Shown in pieces: positions 9,243-18,462 of a stretch of 64,000 nucleotides of DNA. The stretch is from Paenibacillus sp. SC116 (GTDB taxonomy: Bacteria; Bacillota; Bacilli; Paenibacillales; Paenibacillaceae), in assembly GCF_024733555.1 (NCBI RefSeq), contig NZ_JANIOF010000001.1, positions 682,001-746,000 on the forward strand, in the 5' to 3' direction. The notes below the pieces were generated by a model. That model did no database searches, was not told where the DNA came from, and saw nothing but the letters and a program-made list of their open reading frames with translations. The translations under genes were made by a program, and so were the position numbers. Positions within the stretch are counted from its first letter, which is position 1; each line of letters starts with the position of its first letter.

Positions 9243-9701
9243 ATGAATATCGATAAAAAGATGATTGAAGATATGGTTCGTAAAATGGTCATGGAAAAAG
9301 TAGCAGCTGATGCTATTGAACAGAACGTTCATAAAGGCCCTGGAGGGATTACCTCTGTTAAAGTGCCAAATATGAAAGTAACAGAAGAGGATCGTCTCGA
9401 TACAGGTAACCCTAATGATATCGTCTATTGTAAAGATCTTTTTTCTCTACAAGAAAGTCCAAGACTTGGCTGCGGTATCATGGAGATGAAAGAAACAACC
9501 TTTGACTGGACACTTAACTATGATGAAATTGATTATGTGATTGAGGGACATCTGGATGTTATCATTGATGGTACAAAGGTGTCAGCTGGTCCAGGAGAAA
9601 TAATCCTGATTCCTAAAGGAAGTAAGATTCAATTTTCTGTTCCAGAATATGCACGATTTATTTATGTAACCTATCCAGCTAACTGGGCAGAACAAGCCTA
9701 A
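9243..9701 (+). CDS. eutQ: EutQ-like cupin
   Basis: 152 residues; ATG with GAGGAGA upstream. The C-terminal half is a cupin barrel (GCGIMEMKETTFDWTLNYDE, YVIEGHLDVIIDG, GPGEIILIPKG, then PEYARFIYVTYPANW), as in ethanolamine-utilisation protein EutQ, which in Salmonella has acetate kinase activity and aids microcompartment assembly. It is shorter than enteric EutQ (about 230), although Firmicute forms are often short. No other eut gene is in the window, so it is an orphan and may serve another purpose. The family call is firm; the function in this context is open. Confidence 0.83.
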   Translation: MNIDKKMIEDMVRKMVMEKVAADAIEQNVHKGPGGITSVKVPNMKVTEEDRLDTGNPNDIVYCKDLFSLQESPRLGCGIMEMKETTFDWTLNYDEIDYVIEGHLDVIIDGTKVSAGPGEIILIPKGSKIQFSVPEYARFIYVTYPANWAEQA

Positions 9702-9862
9702 TATTCTAGAGGAAAAGCGGTTAGAACACAAGAACACGATGAATATGAGATAAAGCTGTCGGATGACAAAAAAGAAACTAGCTATTAATTTAATTTTTAC
9801 CCTTTGCACACGTTAGAATGGATGGGTCCTGAGCCCTGTTCATAAAATGACAGGGGTTTTAG

Positions 9863-9903
9863 ATAAAAAGATGACCCCTGCAAATACAGGAGTCATCTTT
9901 TTA
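9863..9903. terminator. Bidirectional terminator between eutQ and the 9910 gene
   Basis: ATAAAAAGATGAC-CCTG and CAGG-GTCATCTTTTTAT form a long stem around CAAATA, with T-runs for both directions. It serves the converging genes on both sides. Confidence 0.85.
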
Positions 9904-9909
9904 TCTATC

Positions 9910-10242
9910 TTAACCTTTGACTGTGAAGTAATAGCGAGCAACACATTCACCCGTTTTGTCATTGTACACTTGGCCGTCTGCATTACCAGTTGTTGTTCGT
10001 GCAGTGACTTTTCCAGATTTGGATACGTATATTGCATCACTTGAATACAAGATATAAGAATATTTAGAACCTGTAGGCTTCATTTGAAAGGGGGCACCCT
10101 TGTACAGATCCACAAATTCTCCTGAAGGGCAGCTTGATAATGTTGCAGCAGCTTCAGCTTTCGTGAAGTTAGATGTAAATACTGTTCCCGTCACGCCTAA
10201 AGCAACAGCTAAACTTAAAAGTCCAAGTTTTGCTTTTTTCAT
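9910..10242 (-). CDS. Small secreted protein, unknown
   Basis: 110 residues; ATG with AAGGGGA upstream. Residues 1-32 are a signal peptide (LGLLSLAVALGVTGTVF ... KAEAAA). The mature part, about 78 residues, has two cysteines (SSCPSGEFVD and TGECVARYYFTVKG) that could form one disulfide, and beta-strand patterns such as SYILYSSDAIYVSKSGKVTA. No catalytic motif is seen. It may be a small Ig-like or inhibitor-like exported protein. Confidence 0.65.
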   Translation of the reverse strand: MKKAKLGLLSLAVALGVTGTVFTSNFTKAEAAATLSSCPSGEFVDLYKGAPFQMKPTGSKYSYILYSSDAIYVSKSGKVTARTTTGNADGQVYNDKTGECVARYYFTVKG

Positions 10243-10534
10243 ATTGAATTCCCCTTAGTTAATTGAATTTAAGGCAACTGCCTCATATCCAAATGATAGC
10301 TAGAATCCTGATTTTCAAATAGGGGAATGGTATGACTACTTTTGGTAGTTTAATGACTTTTATCCCGCCAACTGGGCTCATATAGCTTAACGTTCTGTGA
10401 ATGCCTTCATTTATGTAACACCATATTTCCCAATATATTTTATGTTTCCTTTGAAGTCTATTTATTATAGTGATATAGTAATAATTGATTCAATCATATG
10501 GATTAACTTACTATTACTAGGAGGTGCTTCTCAT

Positions 10535-12082
10535 ATTAAAAAGGAGCATAGAAACAAGCTTATCGTTTTGTCATCGATTATTATTTTGGTAGCAAGTGCA
10601 ACTTGGTTTGCAAGGATATTGTTTGATCTACGAAACACCAACCCGTTAACCCCACAAGAAGTGAACCCTAAACACCAATCTGCATCAATCGTTATAAATA
10701 GTTTAAACTTTACTTTTCCTGAAGGAATGGACGAAAACAACAATCCATACTTACATTATATTGAAGACAAAACTAACATCGACATTCGGGTTAAAATGCC
10801 GTCTGTAACAACGTATGAAGATAGCCTTAAAGTGGAATTATCCAATGCAACTCCCCCTGATATGCTTACTACATATGAACCTAAAACATTTTATGATCTA
10901 GTAGAACGTGGAGAGCTAGCGCCACTAGATGAGCTTATTGCGTCATATGGGGCTGATCTGCAAAAGTATATTCCAGAAGAGGCATGGGATACCGTTCGTG
11001 TTAATGGTCATATTTATGCGATCCCAACTTCAAATGAAGCAAGTGGTGAAGAAGTGATATATGTTAGAAAAGATTGGCTTGATAATCTTAATTTAGACAT
11101 TCCGACAACGATAGATGAGATTGAACATGTCATTCGTGCTTTTACGAAGGAAGACCCTGACCGTAACGGGTATGCGGATACATACGGTGTAACGTGGATG
11201 CAACATTTAAATCAGACGAGTCCGTTATTAGGTGCTTTTGGTGTTCAATTTGACCACTGGGTAAAAATTGATGGTCAATTAGCATATGCGAATATTTTGC
11301 CGGGAATGAAAGAAGCCGTATCCTTTCTTGCAGCATTAAACAAAGAGAAATTGGTAAAGCCGTTTTTATCATTTTCATCAACAAAAAAAGACTGGCTGCA
11401 CCATACGATCGTTGATAACAACGTTGGTATGTTTTCTGGCTCGTATTATCACCAAACTTTAATTCATGACCTCCAACGTGAAAACGGAGTGGAAGCGGAG
11501 TGGATAGCAATTGATGCTCCGATAGGAAAGAATGGTGAACGGAGCACGAAAGCGCTTCCTTTAGTCAAAGGATATCATTTTGTACCTAAAAATAGTACCA
11601 ATAAGGCCGAAGTTATAAAATTGTTAAATTTTATCGTTGAAGAAGGCAGAGAAACGTTAGATATGGGCTTTGAGCATCAAGTGTGGCATCGACAGGGCGA
11701 AAAAATCGTTTATGACTCAAATGAAGATAAAAAAGCAGAATACCGTGGCATCTATTCGATCCTTGCTAATGTACAAAATCGAGAATTATACGAAGCGAGA
11801 ATTAAGCACAAAAAGGCGGTGGTTGAAAATTTACATAAGGCGGAACGTTTCGCTGTTGAAAGTGAATTCAAATTATATCAGACACCGACGATGCATCCCC
11901 AACATAAACAGCTTGAGCAGCAGCTGAAAGATTTATTAGATTTATTTGATGAAATGATTAATGGACAATCTTCAATGGATGAGTTTGATCGTTACGTTAA
12001 CGAGTGGAAAGCGCTTGGTGGCGATCAAATTACGAAGGAAGTGAACGAATGGTATGCATCAAATCGTGCAAACAAAAAGTAA
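10535..12082 (+). CDS. Extracellular solute-binding protein (ABC family 1), possible ATT start
   Basis: About 515 residues. The best ribosome binding site, AGGAGG (10519-10524), points to ATT at 10535, giving a typical exported N-terminus (IKKEHRNKLIVLSSIIILVA). An in-frame GTG at 10397 is the nearest standard start but lacks a clear site. Markers: PPDMLTTYEP, DLVERGELAPLDELI, YAIPTSNEASGEEVIYVRKDWLD, DPDRNGYADTYG and KGYHFVPKN, all typical of the large Paenibacillus oligosaccharide-binding proteins of the LipO/YtcQ kind. The usual lipobox Cys is not seen. It is followed at once by a YesM-like kinase whose start overlaps this gene, and no permease genes are near, so it may act as a sensor accessory. 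The start codon is uncertain. Confidence 0.8.
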   Translation: MKKEHRNKLIVLSSIIILVASATWFARILFDLRNTNPLTPQEVNPKHQSASIVINSLNFTFPEGMDENNNPYLHYIEDKTNIDIRVKMPSVTTYEDSLKVELSNATPPDMLTTYEPKTFYDLVERGELAPLDELIASYGADLQKYIPEEAWDTVRVNGHIYAIPTSNEASGEEVIYVRKDWLDNLNLDIPTTIDEIEHVIRAFTKEDPDRNGYADTYGVTWMQHLNQTSPLLGAFGVQFDHWVKIDGQLAYANILPGMKEAVSFLAALNKEKLVKPFLSFSSTKKDWLHHTIVDNNVGMFSGSYYHQTLIHDLQRENGVEAEWIAIDAPIGKNGERSTKALPLVKGYHFVPKNSTNKAEVIKLLNFIVEEGRETLDMGFEHQVWHRQGEKIVYDSNEDKKAEYRGIYSILANVQNRELYEARIKHKKAVVENLHKAERFAVESEFKLYQTPTMHPQHKQLEQQLKDLLDLFDEMINGQSSMDEFDRYVNEWKALGGDQITKEVNEWYASNRANKK

Positions 12083-13860
12083 CGCGATTGTGGTGCAAGG
12101 CGAGACAACAATATGTAAAACGAACGCAACTGCGCCTAAGCGTTTATTTTCTAATCGTAATCGTACCGTTAATAGTTGTAAGTTTATATGCTAATTTTCG
12201 CACACAGCAAATTGTAAACGATGAAGGAGATGCAACAACGAGCATCCAACTTGATATGCTAGCTATGTCTATTGACGATGTGGTGGAATCGATAGAAAGT
12301 TTATCATTCGATTTTGCAAATGATGAAGACACGATTGAGAAGCTTAAAATGATGAAACTTCAACCATCACCATCCCCTGTTGATGAGATCTATCTGCTCG
12401 ATCATCTAGAAAAAGAATTGTCTCCACATGCTATTTTTTCGCACATATCCATCATTGATGTTCAATTGGAAACGATTTTTTCAACCAAATTTGGCGCGCG
12501 GAGAGAAAGTAGGTCGAAGATACAGCAGACAGCATCCACAATTTCTAAAATCATAGACCGTGGTCCCATATTTATAGATAACACAGAAAGTTTGCTATAT
12601 GGCTCTCCAGCACGTGTATCTGATGTAGAGGGCGTTTCAATTATTCGGAAAATGAGCGATTACGATGGTGAAAATGCGGAACGTTATTTGTTTGCGACTA
12701 TAAAAAAGAGCGTGTTAAATGAGAAATTAAGGCCACTTCAACGCCATGAATCTGTGCGAATCGATTTGTATTCAAAGCAGGGTACCCCAATTACAAGTGT
12801 TGGACGCGAAGCGCCTTCAGGTGATTGTAATGAAGGATGCGTTAAAGTGAAATATACCGATGATTATCATTGGCGCCTCGTATATCATGATCCAACGAAG
12901 CAATCGTTAGCTCAAACCGAACATATTAACTATTTTACAGTACTCATTATTATCGTTAGCGTTATATTGGCAATCTTGATTGCTTGGGGAGTGTATACAC
13001 GTATTGCTGCACCGTTAGACAAATTAACGCGCGCGATGCGTAACATGATGCGTGGCAATTACGACGTTCGCCTAGAGAGTGATCGCGAAGACGAGTTTGG
13101 TTTTCTCATGGTAGCTTATAACCAGATGGCGGCGCATCAGAAGGAGCTTATTGAAGGTCATTATGAGCAGCAATTGCAGCTTACGCAGGCAGAGCTCAAA
13201 TTTTTGCAATCACAAATTAACCCTCACTTTATGTACAACACGCTTGATTCGATTTATTGGATGGCTAAACATTACGATGCAGACGAAATTGGGGACATGG
13301 TACTAAACTTGGCGGCTTTTTATCGTGCTAGTTTACATAAAGGTGCGAGTACGTGCACGATCGAAGAGACGATTACACAGTTGAATTATTACGTTCGTGT
13401 ACAACAAATCCGATTTTCGGACAAATTTGAAGTTATGTACGATATTTCGGATGACAGTAAATCCATTCCTCTATTAAAGCTGCTGCTGCAACCTCTAGTT
13501 GAAAATGCAATCATCCACGGCTTAAACTCCAACATATCAGATGGTAAATTAACGATTTCCAGTCACACGATAGACGATCGTCTTATGCTGCAAGTAGAGG
13601 ATAACGGCAAAGGGATAGCGCCAAACAAACTTGCGATGATTCAAAATGTGCTGCATACGATACAAACACCAACTTGTGTTGCAAGCATGAAGCAAGTAGA
13701 CGATGGGCAATTTTATGGATTAAGAAACGTGATGTCACGGGTTAACATGGTTTACGGTAATGATGCAACGATGATCGTCCATAGTGAAGAGAATCAAGGT
13801 ACATCCATTACGATTGAACTTCCGCTCAAGCAATGCTGGGCAGCTGTTCATCACAAGTAA
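12049..13860 (+). CDS. YesM-like sensor histidine kinase
   Basis: 603 residues from ATG 12049, which has AAGGAAG seven bases upstream and overlaps the preceding gene by 34 bases, suggesting translational coupling. Membrane helices at about 27-49 and 294-314 flank an extracellular Cache-like domain. Then HAMP (RIAAPLDKLTRAMRNMMRGN), the His_kinase box QSQINPHFMYNTLDSIYW with phospho-acceptor His393, and an ATPase domain (LQPLVENAIIHG, VEDNGKGI, GLRNV). Such kinases respond to sugars or other extracellular ligands and pair with AraC-type regulators. The preceding binding protein is the likely ligand presenter (inference). Confidence 0.9.
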   Translation: MVCIKSCKQKVTRLWCKARQQYVKRTQLRLSVYFLIVIVPLIVVSLYANFRTQQIVNDEGDATTSIQLDMLAMSIDDVVESIESLSFDFANDEDTIEKLKMMKLQPSPSPVDEIYLLDHLEKELSPHAIFSHISIIDVQLETIFSTKFGARRESRSKIQQTASTISKIIDRGPIFIDNTESLLYGSPARVSDVEGVSIIRKMSDYDGENAERYLFATIKKSVLNEKLRPLQRHESVRIDLYSKQGTPITSVGREAPSGDCNEGCVKVKYTDDYHWRLVYHDPTKQSLAQTEHINYFTVLIIIVSVILAILIAWGVYTRIAAPLDKLTRAMRNMMRGNYDVRLESDREDEFGFLMVAYNQMAAHQKELIEGHYEQQLQLTQAELKFLQSQINPHFMYNTLDSIYWMAKHYDADEIGDMVLNLAAFYRASLHKGASTCTIEETITQLNYYVRVQQIRFSDKFEVMYDISDDSKSIPLLKLLLQPLVENAIIHGLNSNISDGKLTISSHTIDDRLMLQVEDNGKGIAPNKLAMIQNVLHTIQTPTCVASMKQVDDGQFYGLRNVMSRVNMVYGNDATMIVHSEENQGTSITIELPLKQCWAAVHHK

Positions 13861-13911
13861 CGGGTTCTATTGATATAATTTGCGTTAAACATAGAAATTG
13901 GGGGCGCATGT

Positions 13912-15207
13912 ATGAACTTGCTTATCGTAGAAGATGAAGAGCGACTTCGCAACAGTTTAGTTCATTATATTCCGTGGGAAGAACATGGCATTCAAATTGT
14001 AGGCGCAGCAGAAACGGGCGAACAAGCGCTGCAATTAATCGAACGAAGACAGCCAGATATCGTGCTGCTCGATATTGAAATGCCGGATTTAAGTGGATTG
14101 GTCGTTGCAAAACATGTATCTAAGCATTATGAACATATAAAAATGATCATACTGAGCGGGCATGACGATTTTCAATCTGTCCAGAAAGCGATGGAGTTTG
14201 GAGTTAGTTTGTATTTGCTTAAGCCGGCAGGTGCAGAGCAAATAGTAGACTACGTGTTACATGTCGCTAATCAATTAAGAGAAACGTGGGCGCAGCAGCG
14301 TGAGCAGCTGTTGCTTCGGGAAAAATGGGAATATTACTTGCCTGGTGTGCGAGGTCGTGCGATTTGTGACATTTTAAATGGAAAGTATGACCGTGAACAA
14401 TTAGGAATGTTAAATAATGACCTGCATCTTGGGTTCATGATGGATGGTTATTACGCGGTTGCTACGATTAAATTAGATGATCAACTTGCGGGACGTAGTG
14501 ACGGTGGGTTACGTTCACAGCAAACGTTTGTGCTTTCCTCGATGATGCAAACTTGGCTTGCGGGGCATCAATGTTGGATTAATTCAGAGCAGAATGGCAC
14601 GTTTGACATTATTTTCGCGTTACAAAATGATGCTGTAGACGGGATCATTCAAATTCATGCTTTATTGGAAAAAATATTAGGTCACATACGAATATGTTTG
14701 CAGTTGTCGGCAAGTGCCGGTATTTGCGGAAGCGTAGGCACGGTTGAAACGATTTGTGCGCAGTATAGTGAAGCGCGATCCGCTTTGAAGCAGCGCCATA
14801 TTTATGGCAGTGGCATCGCCATACCATACCAAGCGACATATTGCGCGGGGCAAGGTGTTCGAAATAAGACGGTGCAATGCATCGTCCAAATTGTAAATGA
14901 AGAGATGGAGCAGGAAGTGACACTGCACGGGGTTGCTGAGCGTTTATTTGTTAACGCTTCTTATTTGAGCAGATTGTTTAAGCAGGAAATGGGCACATCG
15001 TTCTCGACCTATGTCATTGAGCGCAAAATGGAGCGGGCGAAACACATCTTGTTAGAAGGCGCCAAAGTGTACGATGCCGCCTACCGCGTCGGTTATCGCG
15101 ACGTTAGTTACTTCACGAAAGTATTCCGAAAACATTGGGGCGTAACTCCCGGAAACGTGAAGCAAAAACGAGAGTACGACGATTATGCCGAGTTCGGGAC
15201 ACGGTAG
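13912..15207 (+). CDS. YesN-like AraC-type response regulator
   Basis: 431 residues; ATG with a GGGGG site upstream. The receiver domain spans residues 1-120 with acidic pocket VEDEE, phospho-acceptor Asp54 (VLLDIEMPD) and Lys104 (LLKPAG). The C-terminal 100 residues are a double AraC helix-turn-helix (VAERLFVNASYLSRLFKQEM, then DAAYRVGYRDVSYFTKVFRK). The middle is a variable linker of about 200 residues. It follows the kinase by 51 bases and ends at a strong terminator, completing a three-gene unit of binding protein, kinase and regulator. Its targets are not evident here. Confidence 0.92.
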   Translation: MNLLIVEDEERLRNSLVHYIPWEEHGIQIVGAAETGEQALQLIERRQPDIVLLDIEMPDLSGLVVAKHVSKHYEHIKMIILSGHDDFQSVQKAMEFGVSLYLLKPAGAEQIVDYVLHVANQLRETWAQQREQLLLREKWEYYLPGVRGRAICDILNGKYDREQLGMLNNDLHLGFMMDGYYAVATIKLDDQLAGRSDGGLRSQQTFVLSSMMQTWLAGHQCWINSEQNGTFDIIFALQNDAVDGIIQIHALLEKILGHIRICLQLSASAGICGSVGTVETICAQYSEARSALKQRHIYGSGIAIPYQATYCAGQGVRNKTVQCIVQIVNEEMEQEVTLHGVAERLFVNASYLSRLFKQEMGTSFSTYVIERKMERAKHILLEGAKVYDAAYRVGYRDVSYFTKVFRKHWGVTPGNVKQKREYDDYAEFGTR

Positions 15208-15248
15208 CGAAGGGTTGATGTTGTAGCCTATGTTGATGGCGTTCATAG

Positions 15249-15300
15249 GAGGAGACAAGATGGACACCTTTTTAAAGTGCCTGTCTTGTCTCCTCTTTTG
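15249..15300 (+). terminator. Terminator of the yesMN-like unit
   Basis: GAGGAGACAAGA pairs with TCTTGTCTCCTC around an inner GGACAC...GTGCC stem; a T-run follows. A related inner motif recurs in the hairpin at 29307. Confidence 0.8.
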
Positions 15301-15803
15301 GTGAAACTCACAAAATGGATATTCTTCTGGATACGGAACAGCGCGGAGCCTTGAGCTGTTGCTGTGGCGATGGCCAGCTGCGCGCGATCTTCAAATCTAC
15401 TACTTTATTTCTTTTGACACAATGTCCCCAAGTTCTTATCAAAATGAAATGACAAGAACTTTGTATCATTCCCGACATAATCCTCATTTGACCAGCTACA
15501 GACAATATGCTCAGCCCTTTTTAATTGAACTAACGGGAGAAGATTGGTTCAAATAAATTGGTTTTAACAAGTATCTCGGGTTTATGGTAAAATGTTTATT
15601 ACATCTATTTTCCAAATAAATTCTACACTATTACGAAATTTGGGTAGTTGGAGATATGACAGGTTGGCTTAATGGCATTTTTGGTACTTCGGTAGATCAT
15701 CGGCTATGTGTACTAACAGGACCTCGAGAAAAAGACTCTTTTCGATATTCTTAAGCTACTTGTCTCTGGATATGATAATAAGTTTGAGAAATTGGAGGGC
15801 ATA
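15300..15803. other. About 500 bases without a firm gene
   Basis: A frame at 15419-15556 (MSPSSYQNEMTRTLYHSRHN ... ELTGEDWFK) and a 32-residue frame at 15656-15754 (MTGWLNGIFGTSVDH) lack convincing ribosome binding sites and look like remnants. A promoter-like TTGGTT...GGTAAAATG lies near 15560-15593. Confidence 0.4.
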
Positions 15804-16493
15804 ATGGAAATATGTAATAAGTTGAATCAGGTTAGAATTGCGAGTAAATCAACTACAAAACAAAAAGTTTTTTCAATAGTAATTGCAATTATTGTCGGAG
15901 TTATTTTGGGTTTACTAGCAAAAGTTGTGGATAGTCCTGATTTCAACCCAATATTCACGAATATAGGTGATCGTCTTGGTATATGGGTATTTGTTGCAAC
16001 CCTTTTATCGGTGTTCAGCTATTCGCCCAATTTAGCGGCTGTAAAAGTATTCGCCTTTTTTGGGTCGATGCTTACCGTTTATTATGTTTACACAACGCTA
16101 GTGCTACATTTTTCCCCGGAAAGAGAGATTGTTCTTTGGAGTATATGCGCGGCGGTATCCCCTGTTTGTGCTTATATTATGTGGTATGCGCGTGGAAGCG
16201 GATTGTTTTCTAATATTGTTTCGGCTCTTCCAATCGCAGTGTTGCTGTCAGAAGGGTTTGAATTACGTAACGCTTACTTACCCTTTCACACTCATTACTA
16301 TTTAATATCATGGCTTATGGGAATATATTTCATAATGATAGTTGTGATGTTACTTACAATCTCAAAAAGCAAAAAGAAACTACTGACCATCCTACTAATA
16401 GCTATTATGTTATCTTTAATCATGATATATTTTAATGTCTTTGCCCGTCTATTCCCTGGGCTGAACAGTGGATTGCAAAGCGTGATCTTATAG
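15804..16493 (+). CDS. Six-helix membrane protein, unknown
   Basis: 229 residues from ATG 15804, which has GGAGGG (15794-15799) upstream; an in-frame TTG at 15792 lies on top of that site and is rejected. Six hydrophobic helices are visible, e.g. VFSIVIAIIVGVILGLLAKV, LGIWVFVATLLSVFS, VFAFFGSMLTVYYVYTTLVL and the last pair near the C-terminus. It resembles the uncharacterised membrane family DUF6518 in length and helix pattern, but I cannot confirm that. No catalytic residues are apparent. Confidence 0.68.
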   Translation: MEICNKLNQVRIASKSTTKQKVFSIVIAIIVGVILGLLAKVVDSPDFNPIFTNIGDRLGIWVFVATLLSVFSYSPNLAAVKVFAFFGSMLTVYYVYTTLVLHFSPEREIVLWSICAAVSPVCAYIMWYARGSGLFSNIVSALPIAVLLSEGFELRNAYLPFHTHYYLISWLMGIYFIMIVVMLLTISKSKKKLLTILLIAIMLSLIMIYFNVFARLFPGLNSGLQSVIL

Positions 16494-16584
16494 GCATTAC
16501 AGTTGCTTCAGCTATAATGTCAGAAAAAATGGGCATTTTTTATACGAAGGAATCAAGGAGGTATAATTTCATTCGTAAATCGGA

Positions 16585-16722
16585 ATGGAAAGTGATCCTG
16601 AACCATTGGTCTTACTAGCAATCACTAACCCATCCAGCGCTGAATTTATTGATTATGTAAGTCAATGGGTGGTAGCAACGCTAGAGCATGTGGATGAAAT
16701 TGCTGTCGAAGGGAATTTGTAA
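16585..16722 (+). pseudogene. 45-residue remnant
   Basis: Frame MESDPEPLVLLAITNPSSAE ... EIAVEGNL. A good AAGGAGGT site at 16554-16562 leads only into a different, quickly stopped frame, so this is probably the 3' end of a frameshifted gene. The family is not recognised. Confidence 0.3.
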
Positions 16723-16740
16723 TTTACTGATGCAATAGAG

Positions 16741-16778
16741 ACACTGGATGTTGGGCACTGATTCTAGTGTTTTTTTTA
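16741..16778 (+). terminator. Terminator before the 16832 gene
   Basis: ACACT (16741) pairs with AGTGT (16766-16770) through an imperfect stem and runs into eight T. Confidence 0.65.
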
Positions 16779-16831
16779 TGTGATACAATGAATGAAAGGG
16801 TAGAAGTTGGAAATTAGAACGGAGTGAAAGC

Positions 16832-17674
16832 TTGCTTAAGTGGAATAGCGATGTATGGGGAAAGCTGACAGGACCGTACAGTTCTGCAGAAAACGTATCT
16901 GTTTTATTGCAGCAGCTAATGCGGCAATATAGTCAGGAGATTTTTGATGAAATCTTTCAAGAGTACTTGTTCCATCAAAATACGATATATACGGCTACAT
17001 ATGCAGCGATGCCGTTTTTGGCACAAATAGCATGTTCTACATCTGATGCTGAAGTGCGCAAAGAGCTGTTTGTAAATTGCGGTATAATCGAGGCAAGCCG
17101 TGATGGGCACGATGAGGAACCATTTCCAGAATCTTGGGCTGAACTGGCTGAAGATGTAGGCAGCTCTGTCTGTACTGAATTGTATCGTGAATATCTAGAG
17201 GCCATTGGGAAACTCAAGGCGCTTACAAAGGAAGTATTCACCTATACAACTCATCACTCCATCGATGAGTCGGAAAAACGTTATATTCTTGTTGCGGATG
17301 CCGCTTATCGAGGTTCGTATATACTTGCCGATATGTTGATGACTTTTATTAACGGTGATGAGTATGTGGCCATGTGTCCGACCTGCGAAAATGATGTATT
17401 CATCTGGCCTCATGAAGATAATTCTGTAGAAATCGAAATACTTAAAGCCTATGAACAAGATCCCGTCTTTCACACTGATCAGGAATCCTATGAGATCATC
17501 CCGGTCACGTCATTTGCAGATGAAGAAATACGAACATTAGCGGAGCGGGCGGAAGCGATTGGGGAGCAAACATTGGTTAGGCATCTGTATTATTTAGCGG
17601 GGGAAACATTATGTCCATCCTGCCGCGAGAAAATTTCCGTATGGCCATCTTTACTTAGCACATTTTCAAAGTAG
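16832..17674 (+). CDS. HEAT-like protein with two CxxC pairs, possible immunity-type protein
   Basis: 280 residues; TTG start with GGAG 10-12 bases upstream. The N-terminus (WGKLTGPYSSAENV, then FHQNTIYTATYAAMPFLAQI) matches a pattern I associate with helical-repeat proteins that accompany polymorphic toxins in many bacteria. Two CxxC pairs each precede a tryptophan-proline (CPTCENDVFIWP and CPSCREKISVWP), suggesting one zinc knuckle built from two halves. No toxin gene is next to it. Monocistronic, with a terminator downstream. The immunity role is speculative. Confidence 0.6.
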   Translation: MLKWNSDVWGKLTGPYSSAENVSVLLQQLMRQYSQEIFDEIFQEYLFHQNTIYTATYAAMPFLAQIACSTSDAEVRKELFVNCGIIEASRDGHDEEPFPESWAELAEDVGSSVCTELYREYLEAIGKLKALTKEVFTYTTHHSIDESEKRYILVADAAYRGSYILADMLMTFINGDEYVAMCPTCENDVFIWPHEDNSVEIEILKAYEQDPVFHTDQESYEIIPVTSFADEEIRTLAERAEAIGEQTLVRHLYYLAGETLCPSCREKISVWPSLLSTFSK

Positions 17675-17755
17675 AGCGCAAGTATAGACATTATACTAGA
17701 TTAGATTAGGGTAGAGTAGCCTAATCTGAGTTCGATAGCTCAATAAACGATAAGC

Positions 17756-17783
17756 AAAGGCTGCCGGCTGGGCAGCCTTTTGT
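17756..17783. terminator. Terminator between converging genes
   Basis: AAAGGCTGCC (17756-17765) and GGCAGCCTTTT (17771-17781) around GGCTG. Confidence 0.88.
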
Positions 17784-17823
17784 GATCATGATGAGGTGGA
17801 GATTGATTAATTTAACGTTCAGT

Positions 17824-18462
17824 CTAACTGCGAGGAATATACTTCTCAATGAATTGATCGACGGTAATCGATTTTCCGAAATGATGAACTACGTGTTCGA
17901 GGACATGCTTTCTTTGTTCTTGTGTAAAAGCGGATGTTGCGTCTTCGACAACCGTCACCTCATAACCAAGGTCGTGTCCGTGTCTAAGCGTAGATTCTAC
18001 GCAAACGTGAAGCGCATAACCTGCGATGTATATTTTTTTGATCCCTTGATTTCGGAGGAAGCTATCCAAATTTGATCCCGCAAACCCACTGGCCCCAGTT
18101 CTGCCCGACACAACAAACTCTCCGGATTCAGGAGTAAATGCTTCTCCGAATCGGCTTCCTGGTGAGCCTTTAATGAATGTTTTAAATGTGGAAATGGCAG
18201 CGCGCAAACCATACGTTGTATTGCCTAGTTCAATATGGTTTTCCTCAAAGAACAGTCCGCAGTGAATAATTTGGATATCGGTTTTCCTTGCTACCTCTAG
18301 TAATTTTTTGGAGCTTTCAATCGAATCAGCAAATTGTTGATGATCTTCGATCAAATGATGAATTTTTCCGTCTTTTGAGAGCCATTCATTCTGGTATTCA
18401 ATTAATACCAGAGCTTCTTTTTCACGGATCGATACGTGGGAAGGTTGTTGTTGAATGGACAT
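17824..18462 (-). CDS. Isochorismatase-family cysteine hydrolase with altered triad
   Basis: 212 residues; ATG with AAGGAGG upstream. The fold is that of isochorismatase/nicotinamidase-like hydrolases: the nucleophile Cys154 is in GYALHVCVEST, followed by the YEVTVVEDATSAF helix-strand. The usual catalytic Asp in the first motif (IDxQN) is Glu22 here (LVLIEYQNEW), and the usual catalytic Lys position seems to be Arg121 (VSGRTGASGF). Some subgroups of the family tolerate such changes, so activity is uncertain. Substrate unknown. It is transcribed alone and converges on the 16832 gene. Confidence 0.83.
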   Translation of the reverse strand: MSIQQQPSHVSIREKEALVLIEYQNEWLSKDGKIHHLIEDHQQFADSIESSKKLLEVARKTDIQIIHCGLFFEENHIELGNTTYGLRAAISTFKTFIKGSPGSRFGEAFTPESGEFVVSGRTGASGFAGSNLDSFLRNQGIKKIYIAGYALHVCVESTLRHGHDLGYEVTVVEDATSAFTQEQRKHVLEHVVHHFGKSITVDQFIEKYIPRS

